From Bacteroidota bacterium (GTDB taxonomy: Bacteria > Bacteroidota > Bacteroidia > Palsa-965): a stretch of DNA of 64,000 nt. Numbering within the stretch: position 1 is the first letter of the stretch; the number at the start of each line of letters is the position of its first letter. Below are positions 26,103 to 34,987 of this stretch, in pieces. The stretch covers positions 1-64,000 of the forward strand of contig JADBYT010000014.1 of NCBI GenBank assembly GCA_020402865.1, read 5' to 3'. A program made the translations under genes and the position numbers. Under the pieces are notes generated by a model that did not search any database, had not been told where the DNA came from, and saw only the letters and a program-made list of their open reading frames with translations.

Positions 26103-27152
26103 ATGAAACGAATACTACTTTTTCTTTCAAAAACAGATATGGATGTCTTGCGGCAATGCCCGGGAAGCGCATATAACAATCAACTGAGTTTAGGCATATT
26201 CGTGCTACTGACCGGGGTTTTTGCCTTCCTTTCAGGAAGCTATGCGGCCTCTATGCTATTTATCAAGACAGATGGCGCTGGTGAAGAAATCCCACTTGAT
26301 ACTATTGAAATATTATATTCAGGGATTATTGGTTTTCTTTATGCCTGTATTATTATTGCTATTGACCGGGAAATTGTATCATCAACAAAAAACTCAGCTA
26401 CATATTTGAGAATTCCACTCGCTATTAGTATTGGAATAATTCTTTCTATACCTATAGAAATGAAGCTGATGGAGCAAAAAATAGATCAGCAGCTGCAAAT
26501 AATGCATGTTGAATTATACAAAAAAAGGGTTGCAGCAAGAAGTGAAATAGAAAAGAATAAATATGCTGCATCACTTGATAGTCTAAGCAAAAAAGTTGAA
26601 GCATATTCTAAACAACTAAATGTCCTTAACGAAAGAAGCCATGACGAAGAAATTGGTAAACTTAGTGAAAGAAGCAGTGGAAAAGCCGGAAGAGGGCCTG
26701 TTTTCAATAAACTTGAAGAACAAACGCTACGAATACAAGCCGAATATAAAAAAGCCTTATTAGAGTATGAAAATGTGAAACTTAAAGAAGACTCCGTTAT
26801 TAATGAAGCTGTAAACATGGCTAAGGCTGATTCAGTAATTAAAGCTGTTGATTTTGTGAGCCGATATCAGGCTATGAAAGAATCTATTTCACAAGATAAA
26901 AGTGGCAACATGGAGACAATGAATCTAGGACTCAAAATTTTGTTCATTTTCATTGAGCTAATACCGGCTTTAATGAAGTTATTTAATTCTACAGATGAAT
27001 ATCAAACACTTATAGAAACCAGACGAAGATTAAATTTACAAATGGCACACAGTATTACTCGTGATGGTATGGAAAAAATGGATCGGACAAACGGAAACAC
27101 CAACTTGCTAGAGAAATACTGGGAGAAAATATTGAACGCTATTGAAAAATAG
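26103..27152 (+). CDS. DUF4407 membrane protein, last gene of the TIR operon
   Basis: 349 residues matching the DUF4407 architecture. Helices at about 29-54 (LGIFVLLTGVFAFLSGSYAASML), about 70-90 (LYSGIIGFLYACIIIAI) and about 105-122 (IPLAISIGIILSIPIEM) come first. A long coiled-coil region (about 125-260, KKRVAARSEIEKNKY, LSKKVEAYSKQL, QAEYKKALLEYE) follows, and a fourth helix near 280-300 (ILFIFIELIPALMKLF). The Arg between helices 2 and 3 and the IEMKLME stretch are characteristic. Function of the family is unknown. It gives the operon an inner-membrane component. The gene ends 44 bp from the convergent hsdR. Confidence 0.85.
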   Translation: MKRILLFLSKTDMDVLRQCPGSAYNNQLSLGIFVLLTGVFAFLSGSYAASMLFIKTDGAGEEIPLDTIEILYSGIIGFLYACIIIAIDREIVSSTKNSATYLRIPLAISIGIILSIPIEMKLMEQKIDQQLQIMHVELYKKRVAARSEIEKNKYAASLDSLSKKVEAYSKQLNVLNERSHDEEIGKLSERSSGKAGRGPVFNKLEEQTLRIQAEYKKALLEYENVKLKEDSVINEAVNMAKADSVIKAVDFVSRYQAMKESISQDKSGNMETMNLGLKILFIFIELIPALMKLFNSTDEYQTLIETRRRLNLQMAHSITRDGMEKMDRTNGNTNLLEKYWEKILNAIEK

Positions 27153-27196
27153 ACATATGCTCATCTAGATAGTAAAATAAATAATAGACATGAATG

Positions 27197-30181
27197 TTAC
27201 GAAATCCCCCGCCCCCTGAAAAACGCATACGTCTCCTTCATCATCGCCAGCATAACCATATTCATCACCTCCTTATTCTCAAAGAGCATATTTACAAACT
27301 GCTGATTGGCTTCTATGCCCCCCGCAAGCGACTCGCGGAATTTTTCGTTGAAACTGATGCCGAAATTGGCTTCCGAATTACTGAGCGCCTGTTGCTGCAG
27401 CTCTTGGTCGTGGCGCAGGTTGTTTTGGTTTTGTTCCAGAAAAAGGCTGTCGTTTTCGCTCAGGTTTATGCCGAAACGGGCATTTACGGCCTGGATAATT
27501 TCCGATAGGGCTGCGCGGCGGTCGGTGCCGGATGCTGTGCCGGTGCCGGTTTGTGCGCGAAGCTCGCCGGTGCTGCCTTTTTCGAGTTCGATAGCCCCTT
27601 CGTTTTGCTTGCGGATGCGGAAATACTGCAGCGCAATTTTATCGGCCACGCGCACGTTTTCGGCATTGCTGCGTCCGGGTAATACGCTGTGCAGGTATTG
27701 CGCAAACACGTAAAAGCGCTCAAGTGCCGGCTGATTGAATGGTATAATCTGCGCCAGAAAAGCATACAGGCTCGACCACTGCCGCAGCATTCGCTTAAAT
27801 ATGTTTTTCTCGTCGTCGCTCAATTGGACATAGCGGTCGGTGGCGGGCTGCAAAAAGGCATAAAGCTTCGACTGATCGCGTGTACTGCGGCCAGCGGAGA
27901 AAAACAACCCGGCAAAGGCTTCCACCTCTTCATCGCGGTAAATGCCCATGCTGTCGAGCCGTTGACGGAGATCAAACAGCAAATTCGGATCGGTGAGTTC
28001 TTCTACTGTGGTGAGCTCATAGTAAGGCTGAAACGCAGCCAGTATATCATCGCGCGTGTTGCGGAAGTCGAGCACAAACGTATTCTCTTTGCCGGGATGC
28101 GTGCGGTTGAGCCGCGAAAGTGTTTGCACGGCCTTTACACCGCTCAGCGCCTTGTCCACATACATGGTGTGCAGCAGGGGCTGATCAAAACCGGTCTGGT
28201 ATTTATCGGCCACAATGAGCAGTTTGTATTTTTCACCAGCAAACTGTTCGGGCAACTGCTTTTCGCCAAATCCGTTGATTTCGGCTTCGGTAATGCCTTC
28301 GGGATAATCGTGTGTGGCTAACTTGCCGGAGAATGCCACCAGCACATCCATATCAGTAATGCCTTTTTGCCTAAGCAGGTCACCGAATGCCATAAAATAC
28401 CGGTAGGCATGCTCGCGGCTTTGCGTAACCAGCATGGCCTTGGCCTTGCCGCCAATAAGGTGCTGAACCGATGAGCGGAAATGCTCAATCATGATTTCGG
28501 TTTTCTGCTGAATGTTGTGCGGATGCAGCGATACATAATTGAGTATGGCCGACTGCGCCTTGCGGGGATTCAGTTCAGGGTCTTCCTCAATTTTTTTGGC
28601 AAGCCGGTAAAATGTGCTGTAGGTCGTATAATGCGTAAGCACATCAAGAATAAACCGCTCTTCAATGGCTTGCCGCATCGAATAAAGATGAAACGGATGC
28701 GGTTTGATGCGCCCGTTTTCGTCGGTTTCGGCAGGCATGTAATCGGTGGTGCCGAATACTTCGAGCGTGCGGGCTTTGGGTGTGGCGGTAAAGGCAAATA
28801 AACTCATGTTGGTTTGTTTGCCCCGCGCCTGCATGGTGCGCAAAAGTTCGTCCTGCACATCTTCCTCCTCAGGATCGTCGTCGCCAAATACCGCCGCTTC
28901 GCCCAGCGCACGTTTCATGGTGTTGCTGGCTTTGCCGCCCTGACTGCTGTGCGCCTCATCGATAATAATGGCAAAGCGGTTTGAGCCGAGTTCACTTACT
29001 TTATCGAGTATGTGCGGAAACTTTTGCAGGGTTGTCACCACTACTTTGGCCTTTGCCATAAGTGCATCGGCCAGTTGCGCACTGTCTTTGTCGATAATCC
29101 GCAGCGTGCCTTTGGTGTGATCAAAACTTTCGATGGTTTCCTGCAACTGCTGGTCGAGCACGTTGCGGTCGGTAATCACCACCACCGTATCAAAGCATTT
29201 CTGATTGGCGGCGTTGTGCAGTGTGCTCAGGCGGTAGGCAAGCCAGGCAATTGAATTGCTTTTGCCCGATCCGGCCGAATGCTGAATGAGGTAATGCTGC
29301 CCCGCCCCATGCGTGCGCACATGAGCCGTAATGCGGCGCACGGCATCAAGCTGGTGGTAACGCGGAAAAAGTATATCGCCCGCCTGGGTGAGCTTGTTGC
29401 GGCTTGTGCTGCGTTTCTGCATCAGAAACTTGCCGGCAATATCCATAAAGCTGTGCCGCTCCAGCACTTCATTCCAAAGGTAAGCCGTGCGGTAATCGCC
29501 TTCTGCCGGCGGATTGCCCGCTCCCAGCTGGTAGCCGCGGTTAAAAGGCAGATACACGGTATCGGCGCGGTTGAGGCGCGTGGTCATAAACACCTGCTCG
29601 GCATCCACCGCAAAATGTACCAAAGTACGGTTGCCAAACCGCAGCAGCGGCTCGGCCGGGTCGCGGTCTGTCATGTACTGCTTTTGCGCCTCTGCGGTGC
29701 CCTGACCGGTAAACAGGTTTTTGAGTTCGGCGGTGGCTAAGGGAATGCCGTTGAGGCTGAACACAAGATCAATGGAATTGTGGTTGGCCTCGCTGTAATG
29801 CAGCTGCCGGGTAAGCCCGAGGTGGTTGGCCGCATACAGGGCAAGCGTTTCGGGATTGAGATTGGTTTCGGGCGCAAAATAGGCCAGCCGGAAACCTATG
29901 CCGTATTCGGAAAATCCGTTGCGCAGCACGCTGAGTATGCCCTCGCGCGCTGCTACTTCGCTTAGACGGCTCAGCAAGCGCGGACGCAACTGTGTGCCGT
30001 GTATTTTGGCCAACTTGGCTAAGGCTTTAGACTGCGTGGCTTCCAGAAATTCAAAAACCACATCGGGAAAAAGCGCCAGCTTTTTATCGTAACCGCTTTC
30101 GGGCAGGGCTTTCCAGCCGCCCTCGGTAAGCAGCCAGTGCTCAATGTTTTCTTCAAATGCTTTTTCGGTGAGCATACTCAT
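27197..30181 (-). CDS. hsdR: Type I restriction enzyme R subunit HsdR
   Basis: 994 residues from ATG 30181 (MSMLTEKAFEE; 30175 is also possible). It is the motor and nuclease of a type I system. The N-terminal PD-(D/E)xK nuclease shows Asp138 (SIDLVF) and Glu152-x-Lys154 (ATAELKN). The SF2 motor shows Walker A HSAGSGKSNS at 301-310, DEAH at 408-411 and FAFTATPKA. The enzyme translocates DNA using ATP and cuts far from the recognition site. It is last in the operon hsdM-hsdS-GIY-YIG-like-hsdR, 25 bp after the GIY-YIG-like stop. Full length, no frameshift. Confidence 0.95.
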   Translation of the reverse strand: MSMLTEKAFEENIEHWLLTEGGWKALPESGYDKKLALFPDVVFEFLEATQSKALAKLAKIHGTQLRPRLLSRLSEVAAREGILSVLRNGFSEYGIGFRLAYFAPETNLNPETLALYAANHLGLTRQLHYSEANHNSIDLVFSLNGIPLATAELKNLFTGQGTAEAQKQYMTDRDPAEPLLRFGNRTLVHFAVDAEQVFMTTRLNRADTVYLPFNRGYQLGAGNPPAEGDYRTAYLWNEVLERHSFMDIAGKFLMQKRSTSRNKLTQAGDILFPRYHQLDAVRRITAHVRTHGAGQHYLIQHSAGSGKSNSIAWLAYRLSTLHNAANQKCFDTVVVITDRNVLDQQLQETIESFDHTKGTLRIIDKDSAQLADALMAKAKVVVTTLQKFPHILDKVSELGSNRFAIIIDEAHSSQGGKASNTMKRALGEAAVFGDDDPEEEDVQDELLRTMQARGKQTNMSLFAFTATPKARTLEVFGTTDYMPAETDENGRIKPHPFHLYSMRQAIEERFILDVLTHYTTYSTFYRLAKKIEEDPELNPRKAQSAILNYVSLHPHNIQQKTEIMIEHFRSSVQHLIGGKAKAMLVTQSREHAYRYFMAFGDLLRQKGITDMDVLVAFSGKLATHDYPEGITEAEINGFGEKQLPEQFAGEKYKLLIVADKYQTGFDQPLLHTMYVDKALSGVKAVQTLSRLNRTHPGKENTFVLDFRNTRDDILAAFQPYYELTTVEELTDPNLLFDLRQRLDSMGIYRDEEVEAFAGLFFSAGRSTRDQSKLYAFLQPATDRYVQLSDDEKNIFKRMLRQWSSLYAFLAQIIPFNQPALERFYVFAQYLHSVLPGRSNAENVRVADKIALQYFRIRKQNEGAIELEKGSTGELRAQTGTGTASGTDRRAALSEIIQAVNARFGINLSENDSLFLEQNQNNLRHDQELQQQALSNSEANFGISFNEKFRESLAGGIEANQQFVNMLFENKEVMNMVMLAMMKETYAFFRGRGIS

Positions 30182-30206
30182 GTGCAGGGGAATTCTATGC
30201 AGAAAA

Positions 30207-30794
30207 TTAATGTTTTTTACCGATAAGCGGCGGGTATGCTTTTGCCAGCGCCCGCTCGTACAATGCCACATAATCTTTCATACCGGGCTCAAACGACCAG
30301 ATGTGAAAAGCAACATGCAGGTTTATTTGCCTTGCCCACTCCACCAGCTGCAACCCGGCTGTACCGGTGTTGTAGTAATAACCAAGATGCGTCATGATAC
30401 GCCCGCACATGTCTTTTTCAACCTTGCCCACATACAGCGTTTGTTCATATGCATACGGTTTTTTTTTCACTCCCGGTGTGGCCCGCTTTTTAGTATCGTC
30501 TTTAAGGTATGCCTTGAATGAAGAAAATACACTATCCGGTGACAAATCTCCCCTCCAGACAATGCGGTACACACACGGACGTGTTTTAACAGGCCGGGCC
30601 GCCCAACTGATGAGCTTTTTCAGTGTTTCGGGTTCATCCTTTCCCTTCTGCCAGACGGGATCGGGCAATTCGCCGCAGTTCAGTTCGAAATAATCATACA
30701 GAAAGGTGGAAACGGAATGACTGAGCTGCCGGTTGGTTTCTTCAAGGGTATGCCTGAAAAATTCGGGAAAAGAAACGGGCTGATTCATGGGCAT
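30207..30794 (-). CDS. GIY-YIG-like protein inside the type I restriction operon
   Basis: 195 residues. The C-terminal half shows a diverged GIY-YIG pattern: PCVYRI (the GIY strand), a roughly 45-residue insertion, TLYVGKVEKDMCGRIMTHLG (the YIG strand with the conserved Arg and His), and ALYERALAKAYPPLIGKK with a Glu in the position of the metal ligand. The first 75 residues are helical and unassigned. The start could be ATG 30794 or 30788. It lies 12 bp after hsdS and 25 bp before hsdR, so it is co-transcribed with the restriction system. Either an extra nuclease or a non-catalytic DNA-binding accessory is possible. Confidence 0.65.
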   Translation of the reverse strand: MPMNQPVSFPEFFRHTLEETNRQLSHSVSTFLYDYFELNCGELPDPVWQKGKDEPETLKKLISWAARPVKTRPCVYRIVWRGDLSPDSVFSSFKAYLKDDTKKRATPGVKKKPYAYEQTLYVGKVEKDMCGRIMTHLGYYYNTGTAGLQLVEWARQINLHVAFHIWSFEPGMKDYVALYERALAKAYPPLIGKKH

Positions 30795-30806
30795 TGAATT
30801 AGCAGT

Positions 30807-32123
30807 TTATACTACACAGATTTTACCGGTTACTACTTCACTGATGAGGGCAGTGCGGTATTCCTGCAGTAATTCTATTTCGCGTTCGATGCGGGTAATG
30901 GTTTGGTCTATTTGGGTGGTTTTGGTTTGGATGTAACAAATAATTTCATTTTGTTCCTTCAAAGAACAAAATGGAATGGAGAAATTGAGAAAAATTTCTA
31001 AATCAATACTATCAACTGTTGCCCCGATCTTATTACAATAACTTAATATTTCGTTACTAAGCCCTTTTAGTAGGTAAAACAAGTAATCGACTGAAATCAA
31101 ATTATTTGGTAAAATTGATTTCATATCTTGATTTAACGTCACGGGAACTTCGTTAATTGCAATTGGTAATGAATGCTTCAGAATACCAGATCTTACAACA
31201 ATTAACACACTCCTGGTTTCAATTAATACTGCGGAAGACTCTTTGACTGCTAGTTCTGTCAACTTGTCTTGTGAATCATAAATCTCTTTAATGACCTTCA
31301 TGTCTTTGGGGGATACCCAAGGAATTGGTCCATTCCAATATTCAGAAACGTCAGTTGATGGGGTTCCTCCTCCTGTAACTTTTTCAACTAGATACTTCAA
31401 CCTCTTCATCTCCCAATGCGCCGGAATTTCACCCAGCCATTCCACACCTGAGTCTTTGCGTTTGGCTTTGGGGTTTATGCCACGGGTTACCGCCTGGTTA
31501 ATGAGGGCGGTGCGCTCTTCGCGCAGCAGGGTAATGAGTTTTTGTTTGTGATAAATTAAAGAATCAATTAGTTCTGATTTACAATTTAGAAACCTTATTA
31601 TCTGATTTTGCTCGTCCGAATCAAATGGGCAAGCAATTCTCATTGAGTTTAAGGTTTCATTTGTGAGTTGATTTATTGTCGATGTAGAAAATAATCCGGA
31701 TTGAGCCTTGAAAATTTCAGAGTTGAAAAACCAATAAACAAAGTCAGATAATTCACTTCTAAAAATAGACATGAAAGCTCCAAACGTTTGATTTTCGGAA
31801 TATTTATCGATAAGTGCATTTTTACCGACGAGGTCTCTGCTACCATTACGTACACAAATTAAGATGTCACCAATTCTGGTAATATGCTTTTCACCTATTT
31901 CTTTTTTTACAAAGACATTATCACTTAAATCAATTTTCCCATTTTGAATATTAGAAGATCTTAGTACAAGTTTACCTTCTGATTCGTCACAAATATCATC
32001 TGGAGAATATACAATACCAATTATTGTATCTCCAATATACTTCAACCGTTTCACCTCCCAATGTTCGGGAATTTCCCCAATCCACTCTACACCTGAGTCT
32101 TTGTATTTTTTATACCGTTTCAT
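30807..32123 (-). CDS. hsdS: Type I restriction specificity subunit HsdS
   Basis: 438 residues with the two-repeat layout of HsdS: KDSGVEWIGEIPEHW near residue 8 and KDSGVEWLGEIPAHW near 220 each open a target-recognition domain followed by a conserved helical spacer (LITLLREERTALINQAV and IELLQEYRTALISEVV). Each TRD reads one half of a bipartite DNA site. The TRDs are more AT-rich than the spacers, as often seen when specificity is swapped by recombination. Its start overlaps the hsdM stop by 4 bp (ATGA). Confidence 0.95.
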   Translation of the reverse strand: MKRYKKYKDSGVEWIGEIPEHWEVKRLKYIGDTIIGIVYSPDDICDESEGKLVLRSSNIQNGKIDLSDNVFVKKEIGEKHITRIGDILICVRNGSRDLVGKNALIDKYSENQTFGAFMSIFRSELSDFVYWFFNSEIFKAQSGLFSTSTINQLTNETLNSMRIACPFDSDEQNQIIRFLNCKSELIDSLIYHKQKLITLLREERTALINQAVTRGINPKAKRKDSGVEWLGEIPAHWEMKRLKYLVEKVTGGGTPSTDVSEYWNGPIPWVSPKDMKVIKEIYDSQDKLTELAVKESSAVLIETRSVLIVVRSGILKHSLPIAINEVPVTLNQDMKSILPNNLISVDYLFYLLKGLSNEILSYCNKIGATVDSIDLEIFLNFSIPFCSLKEQNEIICYIQTKTTQIDQTITRIEREIELLQEYRTALISEVVTGKICVV

Positions 32124-33844
32124 AGTTCAAGTGCTTTGTGCATTAAACCTTCGGTTTCTTTTTCGAGTGCGAGAATATCGGCGCGTATTTCGGCCAGGGA
32201 GCGCAGGGGTTTGTAGGTGTAGAAGTATTTGGTGAAATTAATTTCGTAGCCTGTTTTGGTTTTCTTTTCGTCAATCCATGCATCAGGTACGTGGGGCAAT
32301 ACTTCGCGTTTGAAATAGGTTTCAATATCGTCGGTAAGCGGCACGTTTTCAAAATCGCGCAGGGACGCATCGGGTTTGGGTTCGCCTTTTTTATCGGTTA
32401 CCACGCGGCCTTTCGCATCGCGCTCGGGGCGTTCAACGGTAATGCGGCTGTAGCCGAAAAATTCCTTGTCGAAAATCTTCACATGCTCGCCTTCTTTAAA
32501 CTGTCCGTAAATGCGCACAATTTTTTCAATTTGTGTGGGGCTAATTTCATTTCGTTTGCTGCCGAGGCTTTTGCTCATTTTCGAAGAAAACGACGCGGCG
32601 TTGAGAAGTTGTATTTTGCCTTTGCGTTTTTTCTCCTTGTGGTTGCTCAAAATCCACACATACGTGCTGATGCCGGTGTTGTAAAACAACTGATCGGGAA
32701 GGGCCACAATGGCTTCCAGCAGATCATGTTCGATGATGTATTTGCGTATTTCGCTCTCGCCGCTGCCGGCACCGCCGGTAAACAGGGGCGAGCCGTTAAA
32801 CACAATGCCAATGCGCGAACCGCCTTCGGCCACCGGTTTCATTTTATGAATCATGTGCAGCAGAAACAGCAGTGAACCATCGTTGATACGCGGCAGCCCC
32901 GGCCCGAAACGTCCGGCAAAACCCAGCTTTTTATGCTCGTCTTCAATTTGTTTCTGCACTTTCTTCCACTCCACCCCGAAAGGCGGATTGGCCAGCATAT
33001 AATCAAACGTTTTACCGCCAAGTCCGTCGGCCGAGAGGGTGTTGCCCAATTTTATATTGTCGGTGTCCTGCCCTTTAATGAGCATATCGGCCATGCAAAT
33101 GGCATACGACTCGGGGTTAAGCTCCTGCCCGAACAGACCGAGTTTGGCGTGTGCGTTAAACTGCCTGATGAAGCGTTCGCCTTCCGAAAGCATACCGCCG
33201 GTTCCGCAGGTGGGGTCGTAAAGTGTGCGGATAATGTCTTTTTTATGCAGCACTTCGTTATCGGGCACAAAAAGCAGTTTCACCATGAGCTCAATGACTT
33301 CGCGCGGGGTGAAATGTTCGCCGGCCGTTTCGTTTGAAACTTCGGCAAACTTGCGGATGAGTTCTTCGAAGATGTAGCCCATTTCGAGGCCGGAAGTCTG
33401 CGCTAAGTCGATTTTAGCAAACCGTTCGACAACCGGATAAAGCAGTTCGGCTTTGTCAAGGCGCTCAATCTGTGCTTCAAAATTGAAATGTTCTACAATA
33501 TCGCGCACGCTTTTGGAGAAGCTGTTCAGGTAGCTGCGCAGGTTTTCGGCCAGCTGTCCGGGTTCGTTGGTGAGCTTCTGAAAGTCGTATGGCGAACGGT
33601 TATGAAACTTATAGCCCGAAATTTTATTGAGCGCAAGATCAAGCAGCTCGTCGGATTTGGTTTTTACTTTGGGCGCCTGCGCAAGTACATCCTTTTTGGT
33701 AGCAGCCAGCACGGAGTCGAGCCGGCGCAAAACGGTAAAGGGAAGAATTACTTTGCCATAATCGGCCTGTTTGTAATCGCCTCTGAGCAGGTCGGCCACA
33801 CTCCAGATGAAATTGGCTTTTTCGCGGAAACCGGAATTGGTCAT
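32120..33844 (-). CDS. hsdM: Type I DNA methyltransferase subunit HsdM
   Basis: 574 residues from ATG 33844 (MTNSGFREKANFIW, a common HsdM start); the frame is open further to 33997 but without support. It has the N6-adenine methyltransferase motifs DPTCGTGG at 210-217 (SAM binding) and NPPFG at 286-290 (catalytic motif IV), with the helical N-terminal HsdM domain before them. The C-terminal coiled part ends ALEKETEGLMHKALEL. With HsdS it modifies the host sites that HsdR would otherwise cut. Confidence 0.95.
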   Translation of the reverse strand: MTNSGFREKANFIWSVADLLRGDYKQADYGKVILPFTVLRRLDSVLAATKKDVLAQAPKVKTKSDELLDLALNKISGYKFHNRSPYDFQKLTNEPGQLAENLRSYLNSFSKSVRDIVEHFNFEAQIERLDKAELLYPVVERFAKIDLAQTSGLEMGYIFEELIRKFAEVSNETAGEHFTPREVIELMVKLLFVPDNEVLHKKDIIRTLYDPTCGTGGMLSEGERFIRQFNAHAKLGLFGQELNPESYAICMADMLIKGQDTDNIKLGNTLSADGLGGKTFDYMLANPPFGVEWKKVQKQIEDEHKKLGFAGRFGPGLPRINDGSLLFLLHMIHKMKPVAEGGSRIGIVFNGSPLFTGGAGSGESEIRKYIIEHDLLEAIVALPDQLFYNTGISTYVWILSNHKEKKRKGKIQLLNAASFSSKMSKSLGSKRNEISPTQIEKIVRIYGQFKEGEHVKIFDKEFFGYSRITVERPERDAKGRVVTDKKGEPKPDASLRDFENVPLTDDIETYFKREVLPHVPDAWIDEKKTKTGYEINFTKYFYTYKPLRSLAEIRADILALEKETEGLMHKALEL

Positions 33845-34090
33845 AGAAATCGGGTAACGATGTTGGAAATTTTGATGTGTTAAAGATCGTATTTCCGGCG
33901 AAATAAAGCCATTGAGGTGTCGAAAATTAAATATAGTTGTGACTGAACTGAAAACAGAACCGGAAAAATGAAAACCAATATTGTAATATCCCGACATCCG
34001 GGGAGAAACAACCCGTTCATTTCACGATCAGCGAAAACAAGTAAATACGTACATTCGTACTCGTATAACCCAATCTGACGAGACCGCCGT

Positions 34091-34924
34091 ATGGCCCGCA
34101 TTGTAACTACCAAAGGAATTTCTGCCGCTATTTCCGATATTATTTCCAGGGCCACCGAACGTGTGGTCATTATTTCGCCGTACATACAACTGAGTCCGGT
34201 ATTTGAGGAACGTATGGTTGCAGCCGGACAACGCGGTGTAAAACTGGTGGTGGTGTGTCGCGAGAAAAAACTGAAAGACGAGGAAAAAGTCAAACTGCTT
34301 GAAATTCCCAATGTAGAATTATATACGCACGATAATGTGCACACAAAGTGTTATTACAACGGCCGCGAACTGGTGCTGGGTTCGATGAATTTTTACGAAT
34401 ATTCCGATAAATACAACCGAGAACTTGGCATTAGTATTGATGCCGTGGCCGATGCAGAACTGTATAACGATGCCGCGCGCGAATCGGAAGAGATACTGAT
34501 GATGGCGCAGAAAAGCGGTAAAATTTATCGCTCAAGGATTCAGATAAAGCCGCAACCGAATACAACTGCGCATGCTACGCACACTGCGCCACAACAGCAG
34601 CCGCAGTCGAAACCGCAGCCACAACCCAAAGCGGAAAATTCAACCCCGCGCAGCACAACCCAAAACTTTACACAACGCCGCCCCGACAAACGCAACCTGT
34701 TCGAAAAACTGGCCGATACATTCAGCCATCAGGGCTATTGCCTGCGCTGCAAAAGCAAATTGCAATACAATCCGCATGCGCCCTACTGCACGTCGTGCTA
34801 TGCAAGCTGGGTGCAATGGGAAAACCGCGAGTTTAAAGAGAAGTTCTGCCATTGCTGCGGCGAAGCCAACGCCAGCAGCATGAACAGGCCGCTTTGCAAA
34901 TACTGCTACGCCAACGGGCGTTGA
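34091..34924 (+). CDS. Phospholipase D-like protein with C-terminal zinc ribbons
   Basis: 277 residues. Residues 1-150 form one PLD-like unit: VVIISPYIQ, then His84-x-Lys86 (VHTKCYY), GSMNF at 97-101 and Glu111, the HKD motif of the PLD superfamily, which includes nucleases. One HKD per chain implies dimerisation. A Gln/Pro/Thr-rich linker (about 155-205) leads to a Cys-rich tail with CLRC, CTSC, CHCC and CKYC pairs, likely two zinc ribbons that could bind nucleic acid. No signal peptide. It lies next to the restriction operon but is divergent from it. A nuclease role is plausible but not shown. Confidence 0.75.
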   Translation: MARIVTTKGISAAISDIISRATERVVIISPYIQLSPVFEERMVAAGQRGVKLVVVCREKKLKDEEKVKLLEIPNVELYTHDNVHTKCYYNGRELVLGSMNFYEYSDKYNRELGISIDAVADAELYNDAARESEEILMMAQKSGKIYRSRIQIKPQPNTTAHATHTAPQQQPQSKPQPQPKAENSTPRSTTQNFTQRRPDKRNLFEKLADTFSHQGYCLRCKSKLQYNPHAPYCTSCYASWVQWENREFKEKFCHCCGEANASSMNRPLCKYCYANGR

Positions 34925-34987
34925 TTTCGATAAGGCTCATTCGCACATGCCCGGTGATTTCGACAGGCACAACCGCCGGAAGCAAAA
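34925..34987. repeat. REP-like element between convergent genes
   Basis: Two related half-units, TTTCGATAAGGCTCATTCGC and GATTTCGACAGGCACAACCG, carry the TTTCGACAGGCTCA core of the REP-like family. They fill the whole space between the PLD and lipase stop codons. Confidence 0.6.

Noticed and set aside
32120-33997. Longer hsdM start at 33997
   Set aside because: The extra 51 residues do not resemble HsdM, and ATG 33844 gives the usual N-terminus.
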